A DNA stretch of 64,000 nt from Yamadazyma tenuis (lineage: Eukaryota > Ascomycota > Pichiomycetes > Serinales > Debaryomycetaceae). Numbering within the stretch: the stretch's first letter is position 1; each line of letters opens with the position of its first letter. The notes beneath the pieces were generated by a model. The model was given only the letters and a program-made list of their open reading frames with translations, was not told the DNA's origin and did not search any database. The translations under genes were made by a program, and so were the position numbers. The DNA is taken from NCBI RefSeq assembly GCF_029203305.1, contig NC_089462.1:1302001-1366000 (forward strand). Reading direction: 5' to 3'. Shown one piece after another: positions 19,089 to 27,764 of the stretch.

Positions 19089-19889
19089 TTACTTTTGCCC
19101 TAAAGAAGTTATATTCAAGCTGTTCATTTGATTTAATAAATCATCAATTTTGCCATCCAACAAACCGTTAGAATACTCATCACGTGACTGTTCGTCTAAG
19201 TACTGCTGGATTTGTGCAATTCTAGAATATCCTTCGGTACAAAATTTCAACTGGATTTTGACCAAACTCTCAAATGAAGGATCATAAAAAGGAACTCTAA
19301 GACTTATAAGTTGAGGTAATTCTTGTTTTAACTGTTCATTTAAATCATCAAAAATATCTTTAGCCATGGCTAATTCCTTTTCAGCTCTTGGGAGTTTAGC
19401 AGCATCCTTAGCGGGTTTGTCAATTAATCTTCTAACCTTGGATTTGCACTGATCATAGTCAACTTTTTTATGAGATCTCTTCTTGATAGCTTCGTCAATC
19501 TCATTGAAGTAATTGGCAAATTTGGTTATGGGATCCAAGATAGTCTCTCTGAATGGACCATCAACTTGTTTAACTGTCTCTTCATCAAATTCCCTGACAC
19601 ATTGAAGGTAATATGTTCCCACACTAGCGTACTGGCTAGAGGCTCCTTGTTTGCTTTCTTCATACAAGTTGTTGACAATTTCAGCAATATTAACTTGTGC
19701 TGCAGTGACGGCTCTCAATGAATCCAAGTATCCCTTACTTGCTTTTTGTAAATTTTGACCAGCAGTCTTCAAAGTCTTGTACCTTCTTTCTTCTACATCA
19801 AAATCTTTATCAATGGTTTTATCCACACTCTTGACAGTCACTGACATACCGGCCCTATTCACGGCTTTCTTAAACCCTGACCACGACAT
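19089..19889 (-). CDS. RVS161: Amphiphysin-like BAR protein Rvs161
   Basis: BAR-domain protein that forms an obligate heterodimer with Rvs167 and drives membrane scission at endocytic sites; also acts in cell fusion. At 266 residues it is nearly all BAR domain, as in S. cerevisiae (265). Hallmarks are the amphipathic N-terminal MSWSGFKKAVNRAGMSV, the helix with RYKTLKTAGQNLQKASKGYLDSL, the basic KKRSHKKVDYDQCKSKVRRL and the final helix around LKFCTEGYSRIAQIQQYLDEQ. No SH3 domain, as expected. It is divergent from SLO1 across only 136 bp, and its partner gene RVS167 lies about 11 kb away on the same strand. Confidence 0.96.
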   Translation of the reverse strand: MSWSGFKKAVNRAGMSVTVKSVDKTIDKDFDVEERRYKTLKTAGQNLQKASKGYLDSLRAVTAAQVNIAEIVNNLYEESKQGASSQYASVGTYYLQCVREFDEETVKQVDGPFRETILDPITKFANYFNEIDEAIKKRSHKKVDYDQCKSKVRRLIDKPAKDAAKLPRAEKELAMAKDIFDDLNEQLKQELPQLISLRVPFYDPSFESLVKIQLKFCTEGYSRIAQIQQYLDEQSRDEYSNGLLDGKIDDLLNQMNSLNITSLGQK

Positions 19890-20025
19890 GGTTGGTGCTA
19901 AATGTTAAATTACTTTCACAATTGGAATCGGGTCCCACCGGAGCTTGTGTGTTGATAGGTTATTCAGAGTTTGCACTGACTAGTTCGCGCGTTTTTCGTG
20001 ACTATTTTGAAGACTAAAATATACT
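19890..20025. promoter_or_regulatory. Compact divergent promoter RVS161 / SLO1
   Basis: Only 136 bp separate the two start codons. It contains CGCGCG at 19986-19991, directly before a T-run. The motif belongs to the CGCG set described in the findings. Confidence 0.5.
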
Positions 20026-20364
20026 ATGACAGAAGCCAATCCCTTGAGTTTAGCTAATGAAGCCCATTTAAACGAGAAGGTAGTTGCAGCTAAATCCATA
20101 GAAACGAATCATGCTAATAATTCTAATCTGAAGACGGAATTTGGACCCTTGAATACCGATTTTCAGGCAGATTCTCAGAAGGATTCTTCGAAGAATCATC
20201 AACTGTCAAAAGATGAAATGATACAAGAAATACTTCAACTCAAAGCGTCCATATCACATCTAGTAGGTAATGTGAGGGATATAAAGATGCTTTGTGAAAA
20301 ATCTGAGAATGATAACCAATATTTACAAGAGTATGTGGGAACTTTGATGAAAACGAATAAGTGA
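20026..20364 (+). CDS. SLO1: Short coiled-coil protein Slo1 (SCOC family)
   Basis: 112-residue protein whose last 50 residues match the short coiled-coil (SCOC/Slo1) family: DEMIQEILQLKASISHLVGNVRDIKMLCEKSENDNQYLQEYVGTLM. Known members bind the Golgi Arl1/Arl3-type small GTPases. The first 60 residues are polar, probably disordered and poorly conserved. The gene is close in size to yeast Slo1 (85), with a longer N-terminus. No membrane segment. The coiled-coil heptads and the conserved NDNQYLQEYVG block make the assignment fairly firm. Confidence 0.8.
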   Translation: MTEANPLSLANEAHLNEKVVAAKSIETNHANNSNLKTEFGPLNTDFQADSQKDSSKNHQLSKDEMIQEILQLKASISHLVGNVRDIKMLCEKSENDNQYLQEYVGTLMKTNK

Positions 20365-20542
20365 ATCCATAGTAAGTTCACGAATAGACGATTAATGACT
20401 ACAGATCAATGAAGATTACTAGTGCAATTCATTGAATGCTTCTCATAATAAATTAGCACAACTTGCTTTCTTTTCTTGGTGGATTTACGTCTAGCAAAAT
20501 TTAGTTGCGAATAATCCACAAACTCAATATTAAAGTCTGATC

Positions 20543-21403
20543 ATGGTGAACGCCGAAAATGAACACGAATTGCCATCTTATTCAAGTGCAGACTTTGCCA
20601 AAATGGTTCAAGGTCCACCTGGATCACTTAGATTCTTTCGCAACCGGAATGGCCACTTTGAAAACGTGGCAGCTCTGGTCTCTACTAAAGAAGCTATTGA
20701 GTTAAATAAATCCAAGTATTTTCGAGGTATCACTTCAGGCAGCATAGGAAACTCTACACTTTATAGTGACAGGGGAAAAATCAAGTTGCACAAAGAAGAA
20801 GTATGTGATGTGATCCTTGGAACAAAGGGTAGTACCACAGCGAGGATTTTGACTACTGATGAAGATGATATATTTTATGAAACTTCTCCGGTTCAAGAGT
20901 GTTTTGACAGTATTGGCACGGAAGACAAGCCCACAATGTTTCCCATACTCACCAATGGGTTAATACCTGATATGAATTCTCCAGTTGAGGTCATCATTGA
21001 ACCCACCACAAAGCCACTTTTACCATACAATGCTATGTTGGATTTGTCTGCTATTAATCACAATGCTAAAAGCATGAAAGTTTTTGGCCCTTTATGCAAT
21101 GTTATTGATTACGATCCAGAAGAGTTAAATGATGAGAATGCATTGCTAAACATTCTTAATGAAGAGATTGTCGCCTCAATGGAAGCCGAAACTGAAAATG
21201 ACCATAGAAGCCAAAGCTCAGACAGAAGCAGAATCGAAGAAGAATCATGGTGGTATAAAGTTCGCTCTTGGTTCAAAGAAGAAGAAGAAGCAGCTTTTGA
21301 GCGGTATTTCAACAAATACCCTTGGGCGAAGTATTTCCAGCGATCATTAATTGAAAATCCTATTTCAGATCTTGAAGATTTCGAGAACTTGTTCACCAAG
21401 TAG
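20543..21403 (+). CDS. Conserved-looking orphan protein, function unknown
   Basis: 286 residues, family not recognised. It is acidic and mostly polar, without signal peptide or membrane segment. The middle (about 25-185) looks folded, with GPPGSLRFFRNRNGHFENVAALVS near the start and NSPVEVIIEPTTKPLLPYNAMLDLSA later. A low-complexity Glu/Ser linker (about 205-235) precedes a distinctive aromatic C-terminal segment, SWWYKVRSWFKEEEEAAFERYFNKYPWAKYFQ, likely an amphipathic helix pair. The frame is uninterrupted and flanked closely by real genes on both sides (178 bp and 26 bp), so it is likely coding. It is convergent with the ARP10-like gene. Confidence 0.75.
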   Translation: MVNAENEHELPSYSSADFAKMVQGPPGSLRFFRNRNGHFENVAALVSTKEAIELNKSKYFRGITSGSIGNSTLYSDRGKIKLHKEEVCDVILGTKGSTTARILTTDEDDIFYETSPVQECFDSIGTEDKPTMFPILTNGLIPDMNSPVEVIIEPTTKPLLPYNAMLDLSAINHNAKSMKVFGPLCNVIDYDPEELNDENALLNILNEEIVASMEAETENDHRSQSSDRSRIEEESWWYKVRSWFKEEEEAAFERYFNKYPWAKYFQRSLIENPISDLEDFENLFTK

Positions 21404-21429
21404 AATCTTGCTTCCATTGAATGAAGTTA

Positions 21430-22563
21430 TTATAGAATATGTTTGTAGTAGTTTGTGGAATCTGGTAATTTATCAAGTAATATGCCTCCATTTTGTGGCA
21501 CTGAAGCTTCCTGAATCATGTCTTTAGTAATCTCCTGGAGTTTTCTTGTACTCCTAGGTCGCTGTAGAATCGATGTGGAACAATATATAGAAGCACCTTG
21601 CCAAGAACCAAGGGATTTGATTCCCCGAACTTCGCTGGAAATAGAAGCATTCTGTCTTAAGGTATTCAAGACGTGGGATTTCAACCCTGGTATGTTACTG
21701 AGCGCACCTTCGAAGACAATGTTGTTCAACAAGGTTGGCCGATTATCAACCAGGGCTTGAAAGATGACTCTTTCTATAACACCAAGCACAGTTAGAAGAA
21801 GCTGAGAAACAATCCGTGTTCTGACGGACCCAGGAATAGAGTATCCTTCAAGTTGGACAAGCTCCTCCTCAATCTGACCAATGCAAACATAGTCAACAAT
21901 AAATTGTTCCACAAGTTCAAAGAAGCTTGTATCTGTGATAATCTCATGATCCAACTCAATGAGATATTCAGCGATACAGTAGTGTAGATTTTCACCTGTG
22001 AGTCCACCTTTATTTTCAACCTCCGAGATTATTCTATAGTCAGCTAAAGAGCATACTCTAAAAGAAGACCAATTAAACTCCACCACAAGTCCATCACAAG
22101 AGTTTGCCGAAATTAGCGACAAAATTGGACTAGGTATAAACTGTACAGACTTAACTCCAAACCTCGTCAACATTATTTTGCATATGTAAAACCTTTCAAG
22201 TTGGGAAAATTTGCTGTTCAGTATAATGATTTTGCAGCTTGATAGCATTAATGGAAAATGCTGAAAAATTGTGAGAAGATTCTCATGTAAACATATCTCA
22301 TCAACTGTATGCATCCAAAGACTCAGGTCTTGCCGATATACCTGAATCAACCTTTTAATTGGATCATGTATTTGTCTTATAATACAATTAGTCTGATTCG
22401 AATCCAAAGAATGGTCATTCAAGTGTAGAAACCAGGGGAAATTCTCCGCCGGACTATAGCCACTGTTCCTTACAGTTACCAATGGTAACTCAATACCAGC
22501 TTTCCCCGCTCTTATAAAACGAGAGCCAATGTCAAATATCAAATAGTTGGGTTCATTAGACAT
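21430..22563 (-). CDS. ARP10: Actin-related protein, Arp10-like (dynactin)
   Basis: 377-residue divergent actin-fold protein. It opens with a degenerate phosphate-loop strand, YLIFDIGSRFIRAGKAGIELPLVTV, and has the second loop region DGLVVEFNWSSFRVCSLADYRII. An adenosine-site-like segment NNIVFEGALSNIPGLKSHVLNTL is followed by IKSLGSWQGASIYCSTSI, equivalent to the WxGGS of actin. Key nucleotide-binding glycines are replaced, as in Arp10/Arp11, the pointed-end subunit of dynactin that works with dynein in spindle positioning. It is longer than S. cerevisiae Arp10 (284) and nearer Arp11. Actin, Arp1-3 and the nuclear Arps are much less likely because of the degeneration. Confidence 0.6.
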   Translation of the reverse strand: MSNEPNYLIFDIGSRFIRAGKAGIELPLVTVRNSGYSPAENFPWFLHLNDHSLDSNQTNCIIRQIHDPIKRLIQVYRQDLSLWMHTVDEICLHENLLTIFQHFPLMLSSCKIIILNSKFSQLERFYICKIMLTRFGVKSVQFIPSPILSLISANSCDGLVVEFNWSSFRVCSLADYRIISEVENKGGLTGENLHYCIAEYLIELDHEIITDTSFFELVEQFIVDYVCIGQIEEELVQLEGYSIPGSVRTRIVSQLLLTVLGVIERVIFQALVDNRPTLLNNIVFEGALSNIPGLKSHVLNTLRQNASISSEVRGIKSLGSWQGASIYCSTSILQRPRSTRKLQEITKDMIQEASVPQNGGILLDKLPDSTNYYKHIL

Positions 22564-22813
22564 TCAATTTATCTCCGAGAAGCAAATCTATATATTTTTA
22601 AAAATAGTTAATGTTTGTAGTGCGAAAGTGTTAGCACATCACATGTCCATGCTAGGACATTGACTAATTATGGCACTGCGGAGCCATTGCTCAAGATGTA
22701 CTTTCACCGCATATCCATTAACAGTTAATAATATATATTTACTTCGCTCCTCGAGCATAATTCAAGCTATGACCCTGAGATGGATGTTATTCGACACGCC
22801 AATAGACAGCGAG

Positions 22814-25207
22814 TTACAACATATTTAATTCTTCATCGTCCATGTCCATGAAATCCACATCCTCAGGAGCACTCACCACTCCATCTTCAGAAACACCCGT
22901 GTTTCCTGAATGTTCATTGAGTTGTTTTATCTGTTCTTGTTGATGCTTTTGCAATTGTTGGAGGTCCCACACACTGACGCCTTCTTGATCCTTTGGATTT
23001 GTGGGTTGTGCTAAAGTTCTTAAGAATTTCTTAGCATTTGCTAATGCCATATCTGTTGACAAGTTCAAGTCGGAATCATTCAATGCCTGTGCAATCCATT
23101 TTGGTAGTTGGCTTCTCTTCCTAGCAAATCTTCTATCTGCTAAAACCATGATACCATAATCATCTTTCCCTCTCAAAACTCTACCCAAACACTGAGCAGC
23201 ATGACGCATAGCATCGAAAGACAAAAAGTCATTCTCTCTGATTTGGTTATTTTCTCGCAAGAACTCGAGCCTTGCCTTTAAGATTCTTGATTCGGTATAT
23301 TGGAAAGGAATCCCAATCATCAAGACTGTTCTTCCATAGTGATGGTCAAAATCAATGCCTTCACTGACTTTACCACGGGCCACTGATAGTAAAACCGCTC
23401 CTCTTCCACTGTTACATGCTTTTCTATAGGTGTCCAATGCCAATGACGTTTCCTGGGCATCTGGGGTTTCTACTAGGATCAATTTGTATTTCCACACTTC
23501 ATCTAGAACACCCATAGTTTGCCACATTGAAATGATAGATTCCATGTAAAGATACGAAGGGAAAAATACAACCATTCCATCTGGGGTGATTTTCGAAAAC
23601 TCAATCAAAAGGGATCCATAGTTCCTCACAACCGATGGATCATTACGAATTTCAAACCGGGAGGAAATGGAAACTTGATCAGACCCTTTTGTCACTATCA
23701 TTGGTAAGAACGATCTTCTGTCTAAGGTCATGGTATAGGATCTTTGAATAACAGTTTCAAAGTTTAACATTTTTGGGTACATATCCAAAGGAGAAATTGT
23801 CCCTGATGTGATGATAACTGATGAAAATCTATCGAACACAGGTTTCATTGCAATAGATGCATCGAGACAAGTGAACCTCAAAATAGGATTTGGGACTGTA
23901 GCCCCTTCAGTTTCAAACGGCTCTAATATCAACTGGAACCCTTTATCATAAGTAGAAACCAAGGTTGCAAATGTTGCAATGTCTTTTAAAGCAGTAAAAT
24001 CTTCAATATCATTCAATTCTAATGTCCTCACCAATAAAGATAACCGTTCACTGCAAAATCTCAACGGTTTTCGGTCTATGAATGTTAGTTCCTTCAAATG
24101 CTGGAGAAAACTATTCGGTGTTTCACTTATAACATGAAGAACTTTCATTCTGGTTTTCAAGTATTCGATGAATCTCTTCAAAAAAGACACGAAGTGTTCT
24201 CCTTTTCTTATATTCCCGGGTATAGCTTCGTCCAATAAATCCTGAGGTAGAGTTGGATTGGCCATAAATAGCTCTTCATCACGGGCTATTTCAGCTTGTC
24301 GCAAACCTTCTACCAATTTCTCATATTCGTTCTGAAGCTTTTCGCTGTCTTGGGCTTTCATGTCTTCAATTGCATCGCTCAATTTGTTGGCACCTCGAGT
24401 GGCTCTTTTGAGAGTATCATCTGTCAAGTCTAAAGACAAGGACTCTATACACACGTTATCAATATTGTGTGCCTCGTCAAATATAATGATACTATCTTTG
24501 CTCAATTCTTTAGAAACCCTTTCTGCAATCTTAGGGTCTAATAAATAATGATAGGAATAAATAATAATATTGCAGAAAGGTATCATTCTTCTGACAGTGA
24601 AATATGGACATGTGGATTTCTCTCTGCCGAAATCCATCAAAGACTCAAAAGAATACACGCCTGGAGGAATCAAATCATGTTGTTCGTAATCGTAAAGGTT
24701 TTCATGGAATTTGCATAATGAATTAACTTCAGGATTCGATCTTTGGGCTTCCTCATCGATAGCACCTTCTTCAATACGATGCTTCAACTGACCATTAGTG
24801 ATTCTCCTGCACTTTTCATCAACCACAGCCCCTTTTCGCTCCTTAGAAATTGTTGGATGTAGACATAAATTCTTTCTACTTGTCAAACCCAATCCCCTAA
24901 AGTCTTCCACAAAGCCCAATTCATTGGCTCTGTATTCCATCAAATTATACAACTCGATCAATGCTTTTTCAATCTCAGACATTGTACGAGAACAGTAAAC
25001 GACTTTCCTATGTTCTGGATAATGCATTTGATAGGCGACTGTAAGGGAAAGCAAAGACACAGTTTTACCTGTACCCGAAGGCATTTCCAAAATACAATTT
25101 CCTCCCACATCTAGAGTCTTCTTGATATCACACATATATGCATACTGTTCTGGATATATCTTTGGGTAAGGGAAAAGCACCGGAAGATCGTCAATGTAGA
25201 ACTTCAT
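22814..25207 (-). CDS. RAD3: TFIIH DNA helicase Rad3 (XPD)
   Basis: 5'-3' ATP-dependent DNA helicase of TFIIH, used in nucleotide-excision repair and transcription initiation. 797 residues (778 in S. cerevisiae) from MKFYIDDLPVLFPYPKIYPEQ. Walker A EMPSGTGKTV places the lysine at residue 48, as in the yeast protein. The FeS-cluster cysteines are in the NLCLHP, DEKCRR, SLCKFH and STCPYF segments. The Walker B is IIIFDEAHNID. Motifs of helicase domain 2 include VARGKVSEGIDF and RHAAQCLGRVLRGKDDYG. An in-frame ATG at 25333 would extend it by 42 residues into the end of ADK2; the 25207 start is chosen because it fits the family. The C-terminus ends in an acidic tail. Confidence 0.98.
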   Translation of the reverse strand: MKFYIDDLPVLFPYPKIYPEQYAYMCDIKKTLDVGGNCILEMPSGTGKTVSLLSLTVAYQMHYPEHRKVVYCSRTMSEIEKALIELYNLMEYRANELGFVEDFRGLGLTSRKNLCLHPTISKERKGAVVDEKCRRITNGQLKHRIEEGAIDEEAQRSNPEVNSLCKFHENLYDYEQHDLIPPGVYSFESLMDFGREKSTCPYFTVRRMIPFCNIIIYSYHYLLDPKIAERVSKELSKDSIIIFDEAHNIDNVCIESLSLDLTDDTLKRATRGANKLSDAIEDMKAQDSEKLQNEYEKLVEGLRQAEIARDEELFMANPTLPQDLLDEAIPGNIRKGEHFVSFLKRFIEYLKTRMKVLHVISETPNSFLQHLKELTFIDRKPLRFCSERLSLLVRTLELNDIEDFTALKDIATFATLVSTYDKGFQLILEPFETEGATVPNPILRFTCLDASIAMKPVFDRFSSVIITSGTISPLDMYPKMLNFETVIQRSYTMTLDRRSFLPMIVTKGSDQVSISSRFEIRNDPSVVRNYGSLLIEFSKITPDGMVVFFPSYLYMESIISMWQTMGVLDEVWKYKLILVETPDAQETSLALDTYRKACNSGRGAVLLSVARGKVSEGIDFDHHYGRTVLMIGIPFQYTESRILKARLEFLRENNQIRENDFLSFDAMRHAAQCLGRVLRGKDDYGIMVLADRRFARKRSQLPKWIAQALNDSDLNLSTDMALANAKKFLRTLAQPTNPKDQEGVSVWDLQQLQKHQQEQIKQLNEHSGNTGVSEDGVVSAPEDVDFMDMDDEELNML

Positions 25208-25322
25208 TTTAGTGGTGTAAGTTAACAAAATTTTAGAGATGCGAAACTCTCTTACTTTACTTATGAGTGGAGATATAAGAAAAATACAGTATTTTACACT
25301 AATCTCCTCTTGAATATGCTCT

Positions 25323-26009
25323 CTATTTACCAAAATTCTCTAATATGAGGGTCTCTAGTTTTGGGAATATGATATCTGAAGTGTTCCCACTAATTTTGTG
25401 TAGTGTACCTTGTGCCTCATAGAAACGTTTGAGTGGTTCTATTTCTGAATTATATTGATCTAACCTCTTTTGAAACACTTCAGCAGTATCATCATCCCTC
25501 TTTGACAACGATTCTCCAGTAATGTCGTCTTTGAATGGAACCTTCGGAGGATTGTAATCCAAACTGTATACTCTTCCACTGGGCAAATGAACCCATCTGG
25601 CCTCTATTCTCTCTAAAATCACTGATTGATCCACATCTAATTCAACAACCATATTTATATTTGCATTACTCTCAGACAAGATGACATTTAAGGCTTGTGC
25701 TTGGGGAGCAGTTCTGGGAAATCCATCCAAAAGCCATGTAGCATCAGAGTGAAGCCAATTTTTCTGCTGCAACTGAGAGGTAATCAACTGAACCATTGTG
25801 GAATCAGGAACCAACCTTCCCATCTTGATGTAACCTGATGCTTCTTGTCCTATTGGCGAATTCAAAGCTATTTGTGATCTTAATACATCTCCAGATGATA
25901 ACGAGTTAATGGATGGGAATCTCTTTAAAAGCTTGGAAGTTTGGGTACCTTTGCCTGAACCAGGAGCCCCTAATAACAACAACCTCAAAGGGCTGACAAT
26001 GGAGCTCAT
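25323..26009 (-). CDS. ADK2: Mitochondrial GTP:AMP phosphotransferase Adk2 (adenylate kinase 3)
   Basis: Nucleoside monophosphate kinase that transfers phosphate from GTP to AMP, located in the mitochondrial matrix. 228 residues from the ATG at 26009. P-loop GAPGSGKGT is at 14-22; SSGDVLRSQI and LLDGFPRT are the NMP-binding and core motifs; the LID segment is ARWVHLPSGRVYSLDYNPPKVPFKDDITGE followed by KRDDDT. The LID lacks zinc cysteines, as in AK3/Adk2. Cytosolic Adk1 is the main alternative, but the LID sequence and the short leader favour Adk2. Its stop lies 115 bp before the RAD3 start on the same strand. Confidence 0.85.
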   Translation of the reverse strand: MSSIVSPLRLLLLGAPGSGKGTQTSKLLKRFPSINSLSSGDVLRSQIALNSPIGQEASGYIKMGRLVPDSTMVQLITSQLQQKNWLHSDATWLLDGFPRTAPQAQALNVILSESNANINMVVELDVDQSVILERIEARWVHLPSGRVYSLDYNPPKVPFKDDITGESLSKRDDDTAEVFQKRLDQYNSEIEPLKRFYEAQGTLHKISGNTSDIIFPKLETLILENFGK

Positions 26010-26437
26010 GTACAAGTGTTTAAGGGGTAAATAGTCCTTGCGTTAATATATTGGCTTTTTTGGACGAGATTTCGATTGGGAAAATCCGGGGATCGCTCCA
26101 GCGGACTTTTTTGTCCAGGCTCGTGAAAATGTTTGAACTTTAGAATTTGTTCTATTTTACGAAAATAGTCGATGTGTATTCAGTTTTTAAGGCTTCCTTC
26201 ACTAAGATAACTCAAAAACCACAGTATTCATATTTAGTAATTGAAAATCAAATGGACCAAAACAATATTCTATTTTACCTGCAACTGTAGAAAACCTTTC
26301 TGTAGGAATCGGTAGTTGGAATTAACCAACTAAACTACATGTGGCAAGTAATTTAAGTTGTATGAATTATAAGAAGACAATTTGTTTATTAACATACAAA
26401 AGAATGAAAGCAGAACTGAACTGTTTGTGTTTATCAA
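26010..26437 (-). promoter_or_regulatory. Upstream region of ADK2 / 3' flank of LEO1
   Basis: 428 bp between two minus-strand genes. Apart from general AT-richness and T-runs, I see no recognisable element. Confidence 0.35.
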
Positions 26438-27673
26438 CTACTCCTCTTCGTCAGAGTCAATGATTCTTCTTCTTTTCCTCCTCAACTCATCTTCCAGATC
26501 TTCATTATTAGTGTCCCCGGCTGTCGCCTCTTTATCATCACTTACATCTTCAGCTTCACCAGCCTTTTCGTATTTTGATTTTCCAGCTTCTTTGACTTGT
26601 CTTAATCTTTCAGCAGCTTGATCTAATTCATCCTCCTCATTTTCTTCAATTTCTTCATCATCTTCATCGTTATCAATGAAATCATCTTCATCATCATATT
26701 CATCATTATACGTTCTATTGAACCTTTCGTAACTTGGTTCTTCATATGATTCCTTTTCCAAAGAAGGACTTGCTCTTCCTAACCTCTCTTCTTGTAATCT
26801 CCTTTTCAACTCTAATTGTCTCTTCATCTTCAAAGCTTTACGCTCATTTTCATCAGCATTTCGTTGAACTTCCAAGGGGTCGGAGTCAGTGATGGTATTT
26901 AAAATTTTATCCTTCTGTTGTAAAAATTTGATGGCGTTTGCTAACTGCTTATGGGTGGAAGTTCCAGTGGAAGTAGGTAGTAAGTTTGAAGTCTTTGTGA
27001 GGATAGTGCTAGCCTGTAAAATCTCCAAATCATCATGACTCCTGACCAATATATTATCATACAATGGTAAGGATTTGAAGTCAAACATTTCATTACCAAT
27101 CTTCAAAGACAATGAGCCATCATCCCATTCAACAAAATGACAATTAGATTGTTTAATAATTTCATCATTTTCATTAGAATACTTCCATCTGATAGTATTT
27201 TCATTGGTCAACTTTTCCCTAATCAAATCGTTCTTTTTCAACTTAGAATCCTTGATATTAATGTCACGGTTTCTTGCATTTAATTCAATGTTTTCTTTGA
27301 AATCGACAGGGTCGAATGGATGTGCATCGACGTTAACAAACAAGGGCATCTTCAAATGGTACACATCATCTTCAGGCTTGGAAGTGATAGCATGCCTAGG
27401 AACAGACAAGTCGAACGTTTTGAGTTCTTTTTCTTCTTCGCTTTCATCCTCACTATTGTTATCGGAGCCATCATTGTCTTGACCAGATTTTAGACTTGTA
27501 TCAGAATCAGAGTCCAAGCCCAATCCTAAGTCATCCTCTTTATCCTCCTCATTAGACAAGCCACGCTTACTATTCAACTCTTCTTCTGACATTACCGCAA
27601 TATGAGTGATGTTGTTTGTCGTTTGAACAGCTTCAGCGTTAAGTTGACCAAGGTCAGATTTTAAAATTTTCAT
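26438..27673 (-). CDS. LEO1: Paf1 complex subunit Leo1
   Basis: Subunit of the RNA polymerase II-associated Paf1 complex, which couples elongation to histone modification. 411 residues (464 in S. cerevisiae). About 30-85 is a strongly acidic/serine-rich disordered stretch. The Leo1 core follows: VYHLKMPLFVNVDAHPFDP (about 105), NTIRWKYSNENDEIIKQSNCHFVEWDDGSLSLKIGNEMFD and the IL-rich block ending at TSTHKQLANAIKFL. The C-terminal 140 residues are acidic and low-complexity, ending in RRKRRRIIDSDEEE, as usual for the family. Two starts are possible, ATG 27673 or ATG 27592 (MSEEELNSKRG); neither affects the core. Confidence 0.93.
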   Translation of the reverse strand: MKILKSDLGQLNAEAVQTTNNITHIAVMSEEELNSKRGLSNEEDKEDDLGLGLDSDSDTSLKSGQDNDGSDNNSEDESEEEKELKTFDLSVPRHAITSKPEDDVYHLKMPLFVNVDAHPFDPVDFKENIELNARNRDINIKDSKLKKNDLIREKLTNENTIRWKYSNENDEIIKQSNCHFVEWDDGSLSLKIGNEMFDFKSLPLYDNILVRSHDDLEILQASTILTKTSNLLPTSTGTSTHKQLANAIKFLQQKDKILNTITDSDPLEVQRNADENERKALKMKRQLELKRRLQEERLGRASPSLEKESYEEPSYERFNRTYNDEYDDEDDFIDNDEDDEEIEENEEDELDQAAERLRQVKEAGKSKYEKAGEAEDVSDDKEATAGDTNNEDLEDELRRKRRRIIDSDEEE

Positions 27674-27764
27674 CGCGGGTGAGTGAGCAAGACAGCGACT
27701 AAATTATGCCAGAATACTATTACATGGAGCTGCTATATAAACAAAATTAAAATACAAATTCTCA

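Noticed and set aside
25208..25333. 42-residue N-terminal extension of Rad3
   Set aside because: Not part of the XPD family; it overlaps the end of ADK2, and the start at 25207 aligns Walker A lysine at residue 48 as in yeast Rad3.
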